Shown piece by piece: positions 1 to 9,391 of a stretch of DNA of 30,711 nucleotides. Within the stretch, counting starts at the first letter, position 1. Each line of letters opens with the position of its first letter. This DNA is from Paulinella micropora (taxonomy: Eukaryota; Cercozoa; Imbricatea; Euglyphida), in assembly GCA_009731375.1 (NCBI GenBank), contig BJOX01000273.1, positions 538,162-568,872 of the forward strand. The letters are read 5' to 3'. The notes beneath the pieces were generated by a model. It was not told where the DNA came from and made no database searches. It worked only from the letters and a program-made list of their open reading frames with translations. The position numbers and the translations under genes were made by a program.

Positions 1-96
<96 letters not shown>

Positions 97-102
97 TCTC
101 TC
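1..102. repeat. (TC)n microsatellite
   Basis: Almost pure TC dinucleotide repeat with two small interruptions (CTTTTC and CTTCCTC). It continues beyond the left edge of the window. Confidence 0.97.
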
Positions 103-126
103 GGAAAGGATGATTATGAAGTTGTC

Positions 127-195
127 ATGTGTGTGTGTGTGTGTGTGTGTGTGTGGTGTAGAGATTCAGAGGGTATTTTACTAGACCATGAGGTG

Positions 196-236
<41 letters not shown>

Positions 237-309
237 ACACACACACACACACTCTTTCTCTTTCTCTTTCTCTTTCTCTTTCTCTTTCTCTTTCTCTTTC
301 TCTTTCTCT

Positions 310-370
<61 letters not shown>
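127..370. repeat. Compound GT / CT / CA / TTTCTC microsatellite
   Basis: A (GT)n run at about 127-155 is followed by about 40 bp of complex sequence. Then come (CT)n from 198, a short (CA)n at about 235-252, a hexameric (TTTCTC)n block at about 253-318 and (CT)n to about 370. The hexamer block looks like a CT array that acquired an interruption and then amplified with it. Confidence 0.95.
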
Positions 371-371
<1 letters not shown>

Positions 372-409
372 TCTCAGAGGGGATTTCGCTGGATCGTGAG
401 CTCAGATCA

Positions 410-425
410 CAATAACAACAACACC

Positions 426-463
<38 letters not shown>

Positions 464-572
464 TAATAATAATTATAATAATAATAATAATAAAAATAAT
501 AAAAATTAAAATTAAAATAATATTAATAATAATAATAATAATAATAATAGTAATAATAATAACACCAATAAA

Positions 573-613
<41 letters not shown>

Positions 614-619
614 TAATAC
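410..619. repeat. (TAA)n microsatellite with CAA/AAAAT interruptions
   Basis: Degenerate TAA trinucleotide array. It abuts the 3' end of the minus-strand SINE-B copy at 620, so it represents that element's (ATT)n tail read on the opposite strand. It is much longer than a normal retroposon tail and has clearly expanded since. Confidence 0.92.
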
Positions 620-848
620 TATATCTGAGGCGTACTGATGCAGCTAATGGCATATCCTCAACGGACATAAGCCTCCAATACCCTTGTTCGAGGTCCTCCA
701 CCCCCCCGTGTCAGTCTCTCGCCTGATGATCGGGGCCACCGATGGAGCTCCTGAGGGCAAGACTGCACTAAGCCGAGGTTATTCCGCAGTCCCAGCAACC
801 TCTTGCAAGACGTCACCGAATGTGCAAGTGCATACACCAAGCGCGGTT
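620..848 (-). mobile_element. SINE-B, 3' part, minus strand, cut by a gap
   Basis: Read on the minus strand this is the 3' part of a dispersed element whose longest copy lies at 9,783-10,191. By eye the 229 bp are identical to that copy. The element ends in GCCTCAGATATA and then an (ATT)n tail, seen here as TAA repeats at 410-619. The 5' side runs into the gap at 849. The minus-strand open frame across it is conserved between copies only because the DNA is identical, with no sign of protein selection. Confidence 0.85.
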
Positions 849-1114
849 NNNNNNNNNNNNNNNNNNNNNNNNNNNNNNNNNNNNNNNNNNNNNNNNNNNN
901 NNNNNNNNNNNNNNNNNNNNNNNNNNNNNNNNNNNNNNNNNNNNNNNNNNNNNNNNNNNNNNNNNNNNNNNNNNNNNNNNNNNNNNNNNNNNNNNNNNNN
1001 NNNNNNNNNNNNNNNNNNNNNNNNNNNNNNNNNNNNNNNNNNNNNNNNNNNNNNNNNNNNNNNNNNNNNNNNNNNNNNNNNNNNNNNNNNNNNNNNNNNN
1101 NNNNNNNNNNNNNN
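849..1114. other. Assembly gap (266 N)
   Basis: Run of N that starts inside the SINE-B copy and ends in a CAA/TAA repeat. Probably a repeat-induced gap. Its length may be only an estimate. Confidence 0.99.
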
Positions 1115-1131
1115 ACAACAACAACAACAAC

Positions 1132-1175
<44 letters not shown>

Positions 1176-1257
1176 TGTATCTCCTGCCAATTGCTGAGCC
1201 AAAAGGCCATGTGCATCCAGTCCTCCATTCCATAAGGAAAGTCTCCACACCAATCGG
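1115..1257 (-). mobile_element. 3' end of a third SINE-like family with (ATT)n tail
   Basis: On the minus strand, about 84 bp of complex sequence (1174-1257) end in GGCAGGAGATACATC and continue into an (ATT)n tail that becomes (GTT)n (1115-1173). The layout matches SINE-A and SINE-B. The sequence differs but keeps similar motifs: ATGGAGG, then CAGC and ATTGGCAG just before the tail. It also shares ATGGCCTTTTGGCT with the island at 17,955-18,290. Its 5' part is lost in the gap at 1258-1292. Confidence 0.6.
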
Positions 1258-1292
1258 NNNNNNNNNNNNNNNNNNNNNNNNNNNNNNNNNNN

Positions 1293-1343
1293 GGCACCGA
1301 CGGGAATCGAACTGGCGACAGGGCCCAGATGGTAGATTACTCC
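1293..1343 (-). mobile_element. SINE-A fragment, tRNA-like head only, minus strand
   Basis: Matches the tRNA-like head of SINE-A, including the B-box region (reverse complement of AGTTCGATTCCCGTCGGTGC) and the middle of the head. The match stops near 1335 and runs into the TAA array at 1345-1424. The left side is cut by the gap ending at 1292. It lies head-on against the tail of the complete SINE-A copy at 1425-1692. Confidence 0.8.
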
Positions 1344-1344
1344 C

Positions 1345-1364
1345 TAATAATAATAATAATAATC

Positions 1365-1424
<60 letters not shown>

Positions 1425-1692
1425 GTGCTTCTCTGTCAATGGCTGATGCATTTCTGCACATGCGCCTCCATCGTCTCACCCGTGAGGGGAGTACGAAGAA
1501 TTGACGATAAGCTCTAATGACACCCCCGCAAGGGCAGTTCCAACACTTCCAGACGGGCCGGTATGTTCAATGAAAATACTGGTCCAGAAATAGACCGGTA
1601 TGTTCAATGAAAATACTGGTGGCACCGACGGGAATCGAACTGGCGACAGGGCCCAGATGGTAGAACTTGACCACTGGGCTATCACGGTGTCC
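1345..1692 (-). mobile_element. SINE-A, complete copy, minus strand, with tail
   Basis: Full-length SINE of 268 bp (1425-1692) plus an (ATT)n tail, read here as TAA at 1345-1424. On the minus strand it starts GGACACCGTGATAGCCCAG. This contains an A-box (TAGCCCAGTGG), and a B-box follows (AGTTCGATTCC); together they form a split RNA polymerase III promoter of tRNA type. The head ends in GGTGCCACCA. A 25-nt unit that starts at this CCA is then repeated once at a 37-nt period. By eye all 268 bp are identical to the plus-strand copy at 11,410-11,677. (TAA)n also flanks the 5' side (1693-1736). Such an element would need a partner LINE to move; none is in the window. Confidence 0.9.
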
Positions 1693-1736
<44 letters not shown>

Positions 1737-1746
1737 NNNNNNNNNN

Positions 1747-1842
1747 TAGGTGGGGATGGAGCACCTCGAACAAGGGCATGGAGGCTCATGTCCGGAAACG
1801 GATCGTGCCATTAGCTGCATCAGTATGCCTTAGAGGAAGTAT
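1747..1842 (+). mobile_element. SINE-B 3' end fragment, divergent, plus strand
   Basis: Matches the last ~90 bp of SINE-B with many differences: an ACCTCGAACAAGGG block, then GGAGGCTCATGTCCG, then CCATTAGCTGCATCAGTA. The stretch from GTTGAGGATATG is altered to GAAACGGATCGTG. It follows a 10-N gap and has no (ATT)n tail, so it is an older or truncated copy. Confidence 0.75.
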
Positions 1843-1887
1843 ATCTTTCTTCTCGGAGTGTTGACTGTGATGTATTTGAGGGTAACA

Positions 1888-2293
1888 CCTGATGATAAAA
1901 ACTTAGTCACGCTTGTTTATCAGAGCTCCAGCCCAATGGNNNNNNNNNNNNNNNNNNNNNNNNNNNNNNNNNNNNNNNNNNNNNNNNNNNNNNNNNNNNN
2001 NNNNNNNNNNNNNNNNNNNNNNNNNNNNNNNNNNNNNNNNNNNNNNNATGTGCAAGTGCGTACACCAAGCATGGTTGCAAGAACTACCTCAAAACCCCAC
2101 CCATAACAATTTGGTATCCGCTGGGTCCACGGGCTATCAACCGGCATAGCGGAGTTTAAGATCTTCGACAGGCGCCCAACGACCCTCCTCCCCAGCATCA
2201 TCCACCAAATGGTTTTGAGTTGGCATCACAGTTTAACGCCGTAAGGCCATGGGGCTCTCTGATAAACAGCGTGACTAAGTTTTTAATCATCAG

Positions 2294-2294
<1 letters not shown>
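1888..2294 (-). mobile_element. SINE-B copy inside a ~40-bp inverted repeat
   Basis: On the minus strand 2048-2255 aligns with the 5' half of SINE-B (start GAGCCCCATGGCC; later GGGGAGGAGGGTCGTTG and GTTATGGGTGGGGTTT) with scattered differences. Around it, 1888-1925 and 2257-2294 are near-perfect inverted repeats (CCTGATGAT..AAAAACTTAGTCACGCT..GTTTATCAGAG) that differ by single-base indels. The internal gap of 108 N (1940-2047) probably covers the rest of the element. The plus-strand copy at 9,783 lacks these arms, so they may belong to another foldback element or to an inverted duplication. Confidence 0.7.
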
Positions 2295-2295
<1 letters not shown>

Positions 2296-2355
<60 letters not shown>

Positions 2356-2368
2356 GCAACAACAACAA
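2296..2368. repeat. (TAA)n then (CAA)n microsatellite
   Basis: TAA repeat grading into CAGCAACAACAACAA. It lies directly next to the right arm of the preceding inverted repeat. Confidence 0.93.
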
Positions 2369-2800
2369 GTTCTCTTGCCATGTTGCTCTGTTGTGTTTTT
2401 GTTTGTATGCTTATTAAGAACACTAACCTTTTAATAAACGACTCGAATGAAGTTTGTACATTTTTTCACCATATTGGATGGAAAATTTCCCGAATTTTTG
2501 CGGAAAAAGTGTCCGGATGGCACAACGCTATCGAATTCTTCTTGTTCGTTCGTTTGTCTTGTGTAGAACGAAGACACAGCTTCCTTAGGAACACTTCACC
2601 TTCCCCTCGCTTCCTCTTCCACTTTCTCCACACCCTCCAGAAATAACAACAACAACAACAACAACACCACCACCACCACAGTCACCAGCAACAACAACAA
2701 CAACAACACCAACAACAACACCCAGCCCCGGAGCAAGGCAGAGCGCCACAAAAATCCCAGCAAGAGGTCACCACTTCTAAACAAATTGTTCTCCGTCAAC
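2369..2800. other. Complex sequence with a (CAA)n/(CCA)n tract
   Basis: About 270 bp of T-rich complex sequence without a convincing gene, then a CAA/CCA trinucleotide tract at about 2643-2731, then about 70 bp of complex sequence. No splice-bounded open frame or RNA gene was recognised. Confidence 0.7.
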
Positions 2801-3017
2801 ATGAGAAGTTCCTAACTCTTAAGTACAATAAACAATGACTTCAAGCGCTTCGATCTCAGCCAATATTTGTATCTAGCACGTGTCTTTTGGCTCATTAGAA
2901 AGCTCTTGATCAGAGCTTTTAAACGAGCCATTGCACAAACAACAAACATGAAAAATAGCTGAGATCGAAACGCTTGAAGTCGTTGCTCGTTGTGCTTAAG
3001 AACTACTAACTTCTCAT
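2801..3017. mobile_element. M1 palindromic MITE-like element, copy 1
   Basis: About 217 bp that fold back over nearly the full length. The left end ATGAGAAGTT is the complement of the right end AACTTCTCAT. GACTTCAAGCGCTTCGATCT on the left matches AGATCGAAACGCTTGAAGTC on the right with one change. The centre has GGCTCATTAGAAAGCTC opposite GAGCTTTTAAACGAGCC. Three other copies lie at 6,552, 7,458 and 29,701. The duplicated target appears to be at most a dinucleotide (AT here). It has no coding capacity, as in non-autonomous foldback DNA transposons. Confidence 0.85.
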
Positions 3018-3062
3018 TGGGGATACGACATTGCTAAGCATGTCACTTGATAGCTCTGTATC

Positions 3063-3202
3063 ATGCGCCTAGTCACAAATTTTGACGAGTTTTGCGGGCG
3101 AGTCGGGCCGGGCCGGCGAGCCCGCAAAACGCGTCAAAGTTGGCGCGCCGCATATGTAGTTTTTATCGGTAACCTGACCACATTTTGTACAGGTGACCGA
3201 TA
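3063..3202 (+). mobile_element. M2 CpG-rich double-hairpin element, copy 1
   Basis: Two consecutive hairpins. The first (about 3063-3153) has arms TTTTGCGGGCGAG and the complementary CGAGCCCGCAAAA around a GGGCCGGGCCGG core, with outer arms ATGCGC and GCGCGCCGCAT. The second (3164-3202) pairs TATCGGTAACCT with AGGTGACCGATA around a short A/T-rich loop. Copies with the same two-part layout occur at 20,878 (inverted) and 29,479. It is far more CpG-rich than its surroundings. No coding capacity. Confidence 0.82.
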
Positions 3203-3480
3203 AATATATAGATGGATACACTTGTCCTGAGTATATACATGTATATATATATACATATATACATACATATATGTATAAATAGATAATACATAAATCTAGA
3301 GAAAGATGTAGAATTACGGTGTAGGTGTCTGCAGCTAGGCATTTTACGTCGATACATATAGGTGTAGATGTAGATACATAGATAATACAGATATAGGTAT
3401 ATATAAATCTAAAGATTCGAACGATGGCTTCTGCATTGTCAAAACACTAATAACATGACATGACAATATCTATGAGTATA
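3203..3480. repeat. Degenerate AT-rich TATA/ATAC/TAGA sequence
   Basis: Low-complexity mix of ATAT, ATAC and TAGAT motifs, with about 60 bp of more complex sequence near 3405-3460. No gene is seen. Confidence 0.7.
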
Positions 3481-3518
3481 TGCATTCGTACATGTACATG
3501 TATATGTATATGTATATG

Positions 3519-3560
<42 letters not shown>

Positions 3561-3924
3561 CATGTACATGTACATGTACATGTACATGTACATGTATATG
3601 TATATGTATATGTACATGTATACGTATACGTATACGTATACGTATACGTATACGTATACGTATACGTATACGTATATGTGTATGTATACGTATACGTATA
3701 TGTATATGTATATGTATGTGTATATGTATATGTATTAACATGACATGACATGACATGACATGACATGGCATGGCATGGCATGGCACGGCATGGCACGGCA
3801 TGACATGACATGACATGACATGGCATGACATGACATGGCATGACATGGCATGACATGACCTAACATAACATAACATAACATAACATAACATAACATAACA
3901 TAACATAACATAACATAACATGAC
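3481..3924. repeat. Compound GTATAT / GTACAT / GTATAC hexamers then TGACA / TAACA pentamers
   Basis: From about 3481 to 3735 hexamers occur in homogeneous blocks: TATATG, TACATG, TATACG, TATATG again. From 3737 a pentamer array starts as CATGA, passes through blocks with TGGCA and CACGG variants, and becomes CATAA from 3860 to about 3920. Variants occur in runs, which implies local unit amplification after point mutation. Confidence 0.93.
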
Positions 3925-3966
3925 TGATGAAGAACGATGAGGTCAAAGTGTGATGATTAGGGCGTG

Positions 3967-4057
<91 letters not shown>

Positions 4058-4065
4058 CGTTGTTG

Positions 4066-4097
<32 letters not shown>

Positions 4098-4164
4098 CTG
4101 CTACTACTACTACTACTACTACTTAGTACTACTACTACAACTACTACTACTACTACTGCTACTA
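3967..4164. repeat. (CTA)n with an embedded (GT)n
   Basis: CTA trinucleotide array at 3967-4058, a GTTGTTGC bridge, (GT)n at about 4067-4096, then CTA again to about 4164 with small interruptions. Confidence 0.95.
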
Positions 4165-4228
4165 GGGGACAGTCAAAGGACACAGGGCGCATGGCAGCAA
4201 CCTCTGCCGTGTCCATGGATAGAGGGCA

Positions 4229-4605
<377 letters not shown>

Positions 4606-4615
4606 NNNNNNNNNN

Positions 4616-4744
4616 AATGGGTGCCATCTGTCGACAGACAGAGAATTAGGGGATGGTATGGGTGTGCTGGGCCCGTGGTGGGGTGCCTTTTGTGTGCCTA
4701 GCCATACGCCTATAAGTCACATGCCGAAATAGCGACGGGAAGCA
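4616..4744 (+). mobile_element. Element C, first half
   Basis: 129 bp that match 20,056-20,182 with about five differences, including a 2-bp length change. It contains GACAGACAGAGAATTAGGGG and GCCATACGCCTATAAGTCAC. It ends at GACGGGAAGCA next to a 10-N gap. In the joined copy at 20,056-20,398 this point is one base from the start of the second half, which occurs separately at 16,682. No coding sequence is seen. It could be a fragment of a larger retroelement or a low-copy duplicated sequence. Confidence 0.75.
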
Positions 4745-4754
4745 NNNNNNNNNN

Positions 4755-5096
<342 letters not shown>

Positions 5097-5566
5097 CAGA
5101 GGTTTTACAGAGGGCGTGATGTTGTTAAGACACAATAAAAGGACAAGAAATTACATACATACATACATACATGCATCCAAAAATAGTGGTGTGTTGATCG
5201 CGACGATGTCAATGATTATCTTCTTAGTATGATCTTACCTTATCTGATTCGCAAAAAGGGGAAGGGGAGACTGAGGTTCATCTAGTACCTCGGTCATTCA
5301 TATCAATATCTGATCGAGTCATCTAGTGTAACTTTACCATCATCTGATTCATCGTAAATACATACATACATGCATACATACATACATACATGCATACACA
5401 GAGGCTCCACAGAGGGCGTGATGCTTTTAAGACGATAAAAGGACACGAAGATACATACATACATACATACATACCTACATACATACCTACATACATACAT
5501 ACATACATACACAGAGGCTCCACAGAGGGCGTGATGCTTTTAAGACACAATAAACGGACAAGGAGA
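5097..5566 (+). repeat. Three-copy module D separated by (CATA)n arrays
   Basis: A ~55-bp module starts at 5097, 5397 and 5512. Core motifs are CACAGAGGGCGTGATG, TTAAGACACAATAAA and GGACA. Copies 1 and 2 run into (ACAT)n arrays, and copies 2 and 3 are preceded by them. Between copies 1 and 2 lie about 185 bp of complex sequence (5173-5357) with no recognisable gene. The layout suggests tandem duplication of module plus microsatellite. Confidence 0.85.
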
Positions 5567-5602
5567 AGGTCCAGATCCAGCAACAAAGGTCCCCCGAACC
5601 TT

Positions 5603-5763
5603 NNNNNNNNNNNNNNNNNNNNNNNNNNNNNNNNNNNNNNNNNNNNNNNNNNNNNNNNNNNNNNNNNNNNNNNNNNNNNNNNNNNNNNNNNNNNNNNNNN
5701 NNNNNNNNNNNNNNNNNNNNNNNNNNNNNNNNNNNNNNNNNNNNNNNNNNNNNNNNNNNNNNN
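5603..5763. other. Assembly gap (161 N)
   Basis: Run of N ending directly in a CTCC repeat. Confidence 0.99.
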
Positions 5764-5792
5764 CTCCCTCCCTCCCTCCCTCCCTCCTCCCT

Positions 5793-5824
<32 letters not shown>

Positions 5825-5896
5825 CTCTTTCTATATATATATATGTGTATATATATATATAATATATATATATATGTATATATATATGTATATATA
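5764..5896. repeat. (CTCC)n, (CT)n, (CA)n, (TA)n compound microsatellite
   Basis: Four simple-repeat blocks in sequence, ending with TA/GTATA alternation to about 5896. Confidence 0.95.
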
Positions 5897-5950
5897 CTTT
5901 CTCTAGACTCACGGCCAGTCCCACGAGAGCCTTTGTCCACTCCTCTCAAC

Positions 5951-6540
5951 TCGCCTAGTAAAAACGTCTTGGCTCTAGGCGGACTCGCAGGTCAGCGGGA
6001 CAAAAAGGCAGTAGTGGGGCAGTAGTGGGGCAGTGGCGGGACAAAAAAGCAGTAGTGGGGCAGTAGTGGGGCAAGAAAGGCAATAGTGGGGCAGTGGCGG
6101 GACATAAGGCAGTAGTGGGGCAGTAGTGGGGGCAAGAAAGGCAATAGTGGGGCAGTGGCGGGACAAAAAGGCAGTAGTGGGGCAGTAGTGGGGCAAGACA
6201 GAGAAGTAGCGAGGCAGCTTTTGTCTTCTAGCACAACGCCTAGCAAAAACGTCCTTGCTCTAGGCGGACTCGCACGTCAGCGGGACAACAAGGAAATAAC
6301 AAGGCAAGAGTGGGGCAGTGGCGGGACAAAAAGGCAGTAGTGGGGCAGTAGTGGGGCAAGAGTGGGGCAGTGGCGGGACAAAAAGGCAGTAGTGGGGCAG
6401 TAATGGGGGCGAGAAAGGAAGTAGCGAGGCAGCTTTTGCATTATAGGACAAGGCAGGAACGTGCTGGCTGTAGGCGGACTTTGGTCAACGGGACCAAAAG
6501 GCACTAGGAAGGGAATCTTTTTGGCATTAGTGGTGCAGTA
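5951..6540 (+). repeat. Minisatellite E, first array, with headers
   Basis: Imperfect minisatellite built from GGCAGTAGTGGGGCAGT and GGCGGGACAAAAA sub-units, often repeating at about 41 bp. Headers of about 55 bp carry AAAACGTC followed by GCTCTAGGCGGACTCGCA. They occur at about 5957 and 6242, with a more divergent one near 6460. Frames on both strands read as repetitive peptides and are not genes. Confidence 0.88.
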
Positions 6541-6551
6541 GTGGGTCAAAA

Positions 6552-6764
6552 GAGAAGTTCCTTGTCCTTAACCACAATGAGCAATGACTTCAAACGCTTC
6601 GTTCTCAGCCGGTTCTGATCTTTGCGGCTTGTGTAGTGGCTCAATGGAAAGCTCTCATCAAGAGCTTTCTAATGAGCCATCACACAGTTTGTAGGTGCAA
6701 ATATTGACTGAGATCGAAGCGCTTGAAATCATTGTTCATTGTACTTAAGAAATAGGAACTTCTC
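6552..6764. mobile_element. M1 palindromic MITE-like element, copy 2
   Basis: 213 bp bounded by GAGAAGTTCC and GGAACTTCTC. The palindrome has a centre AAAGCTCTCATCAAGAGCTTT. AA lies immediately outside both ends, which would fit a dinucleotide duplication. It sits inside minisatellite E. Confidence 0.87.
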
Positions 6765-6875
6765 AAGGGCAATGGCAAGAGTGGGGCAGAAAGGCTGTAG
6801 ATAGGCAACAGTGGGGAAGTAGGGGGGGTGGGGTGGGGGTGGCAAAGAAGGCAGTAGCGAGGCAGCTTGGTCCTC

Positions 6876-6948
<73 letters not shown>

Positions 6949-6988
6949 TTATCTACCTACCTACCTACCTACCTACCTACCTACCTAC

Positions 6989-7087
<99 letters not shown>

Positions 7088-7114
7088 GGTGTCTATCTAT
7101 CTATCTGTCTTCTT

Positions 7115-7192
<78 letters not shown>

Positions 7193-7293
7193 CATCTATC
7201 TATCTATCGATCTATCTATCTATCTATCTAGCTCTCTATCTATCTCTATCTACCTACCTACTATCCTAGCACCAGGACTAGCCAAATATCTAC

Positions 7294-7385
<92 letters not shown>

Positions 7386-7410
7386 ATATCTATCTATCTA
7401 TCTATATATC
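6765..7410 (+). repeat. Minisatellite E remnant, then (CTAT)n/(CTAC)n array
   Basis: To about 6870 the sequence is E-like (GGCAATGGCAAGAGTGGGGC, G-rich run, GGCAGTAGCGAGGCAGC). From 6876 a CTAT array contains a CTAC block (about 6955-6990) and a few CTGT/CCATC/CGATC variants. It is interrupted by ~22 bp of complex sequence at 7265-7286 and resumes to 7410. Confidence 0.93.
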
Positions 7411-7457
7411 TAAAAACGTGCTGGCTTTGGGCAAACTCATAACCAAGGAAATAGAAA

Positions 7458-7650
7458 GAGAAGCTCCTTGTACTTACCCACAATGAGCAATGACCTCAAA
7501 CGCTTCGTTCTCAGCCGTTTCTGATCTTCGTGGCTCGTGTAGTGGCTCATTTGAAAGCTCTCTTCAAGAGCTTTCTAATAAGCCATTAAAACAGGTTGCA
7601 GATGCAAATATTGACTGAGATCGAAGCGCTTGAAGAAATAGGAACTTCTC
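7458..7650. mobile_element. M1 palindromic MITE-like element, copy 3 (internal deletion)
   Basis: 193 bp with the same ends as copy 2. It lacks about 20 bp of the right arm between GCGCTTGAAG and AAATAGG, opposite the left-arm sequence near CACAATGAGCAATGAC. The following sequence AAGGCAATGG also follows copy 2, so both copies may belong to one duplicated larger unit. Confidence 0.87.
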
Positions 7651-8011
7651 AAGGCAATGGAAAGGCAGTAGTGGGGCAGTCTTGAAAGGCAATAGAAAGG
7701 CAATAGAAAGGCAGCAGCGGGACAGAAAGGCAATAGAAAGGCAGTAGTGAGTCTTTTCTAGAAAGGCGATAGTGGGGCAGCTGTGGGACAGAAAGGCAAT
7801 AGAAAGGCAGTAGTGGGGAAGTGGTGGGACAAAGTGGCAATAGAAAGGCAGTAGTGGGGCAGTGGTGGGACAAAGTGGCAATAGAAAGGCAGTAGTGGGG
7901 AAGCGGTGGACAAAGTGGCAATAGAAAGGCAGTAGTGGGGAAGTGGTGGGACAAAGTGGCAATAGAAAGGCAGTAGTGGGGCAGTCTTGGGGGGGGAAAG
8001 GGCAGTAGCCG
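7651..8011 (+). repeat. Minisatellite E, second array (41-bp period)
   Basis: About five regular 41-bp units between about 7790 and 7990, made of GTGGCAATAGAAAGGCAGTA then GTGGGGCAGTGGTGGGACAA. It is preceded by shorter GGCAATAGAAA units. Reverse-strand frames encode repetitive Pro/Leu/Cys peptides only because of the repeat. Confidence 0.9.
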
Positions 8012-8504
<493 letters not shown>

Positions 8505-8532
8505 CGGTGTGCACAAGGGGAGGGGAAGAGAT

Positions 8533-9391
8533 TAGTTAGATAGATTAGATAGATTAGATAGATTAGATAGATTAGATAGATTAGATAGATTAGATAGATT
8601 AGATAGATAAGACAGATTATACAGATTATATAGATTAGATAGATGAGATAGATTAGATAGATTAGACAGATTAGATAGATTAGATAGATTAGATAGATTA
8701 GACAGATTAGATAGATAGACAGATTATATAGATTAGATAGATTAGATAGATTAGACAGATTAGACAGATTAGATAGATAGATAGATTAGATAGATTAGAT
8801 AGATTCGATAGATTAGAAAGATTAGACAGATTAGATAGATTAGATGGATTTGATGGATTAGATAGATTAGATAGATTAGCCAGATTAGATAGATTAGATA
8901 GATTAGATAGATTAGATAGATTAGATAGATTAGATAATTAGATAGATTAGATAGATTAGATAGATTAGATAGATTAGATAGATTAGACAGATTAGATAGA
9001 TAGACAGATTAGATAGATTAGATAGATTAGATAGATTAGATAGATTAGACAGATTAGACAGATTAGACAGATTAGATAGATAGATAGATTAGATAGATTA
9101 GATAGATTAGATAGATTAGATAGATTAGATAGATTAGATAGATTAGATAGATTAGATAGATTGGATAGATTAGATAGATTAGATAGATTAGATAGATTAG
9201 ATAGATTAGACAGATTAGACAGATTGATTAGATAGATTAGATAGATTAGATAGATTAGATAGATTAGATAGATTAGATAGATTAGACAGATTAGATGGAT
9301 TAGACAGATTCGACAGATTCGATAGATAGATTAGATAGATTCGATAGATTAGATAGATTAGATTAGATAGATTCGATAGATTAGATAGATT
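8533..9391 (+). repeat. 9-bp satellite (TTAGATAGA)n
   Basis: About 860 bp, roughly 95 units of TTAGATAGA, with dispersed variants: GACA for GATA, TTCGATAGA, TGGATAGA, and 4-bp GATA slippage. Variant units recur in similar clusters, for example TTAGACAGA followed by TAGATAGATAGA, which suggests duplication of multi-unit blocks. A short stretch of the same unit reappears at about 10,374-10,400. Confidence 0.96.

Noticed and set aside
684-848. Open frame shared between two SINE-B copies
   Set aside because: Identity of the frame follows from identical DNA in recent copies, and the divergent copies do not preserve it.
3860-3924. Telomere-like repeat
   Set aside because: The CATAA pentamer and the nearby TTAGATAGA 9-mer do not match known telomere units, and they are internal and interrupted.
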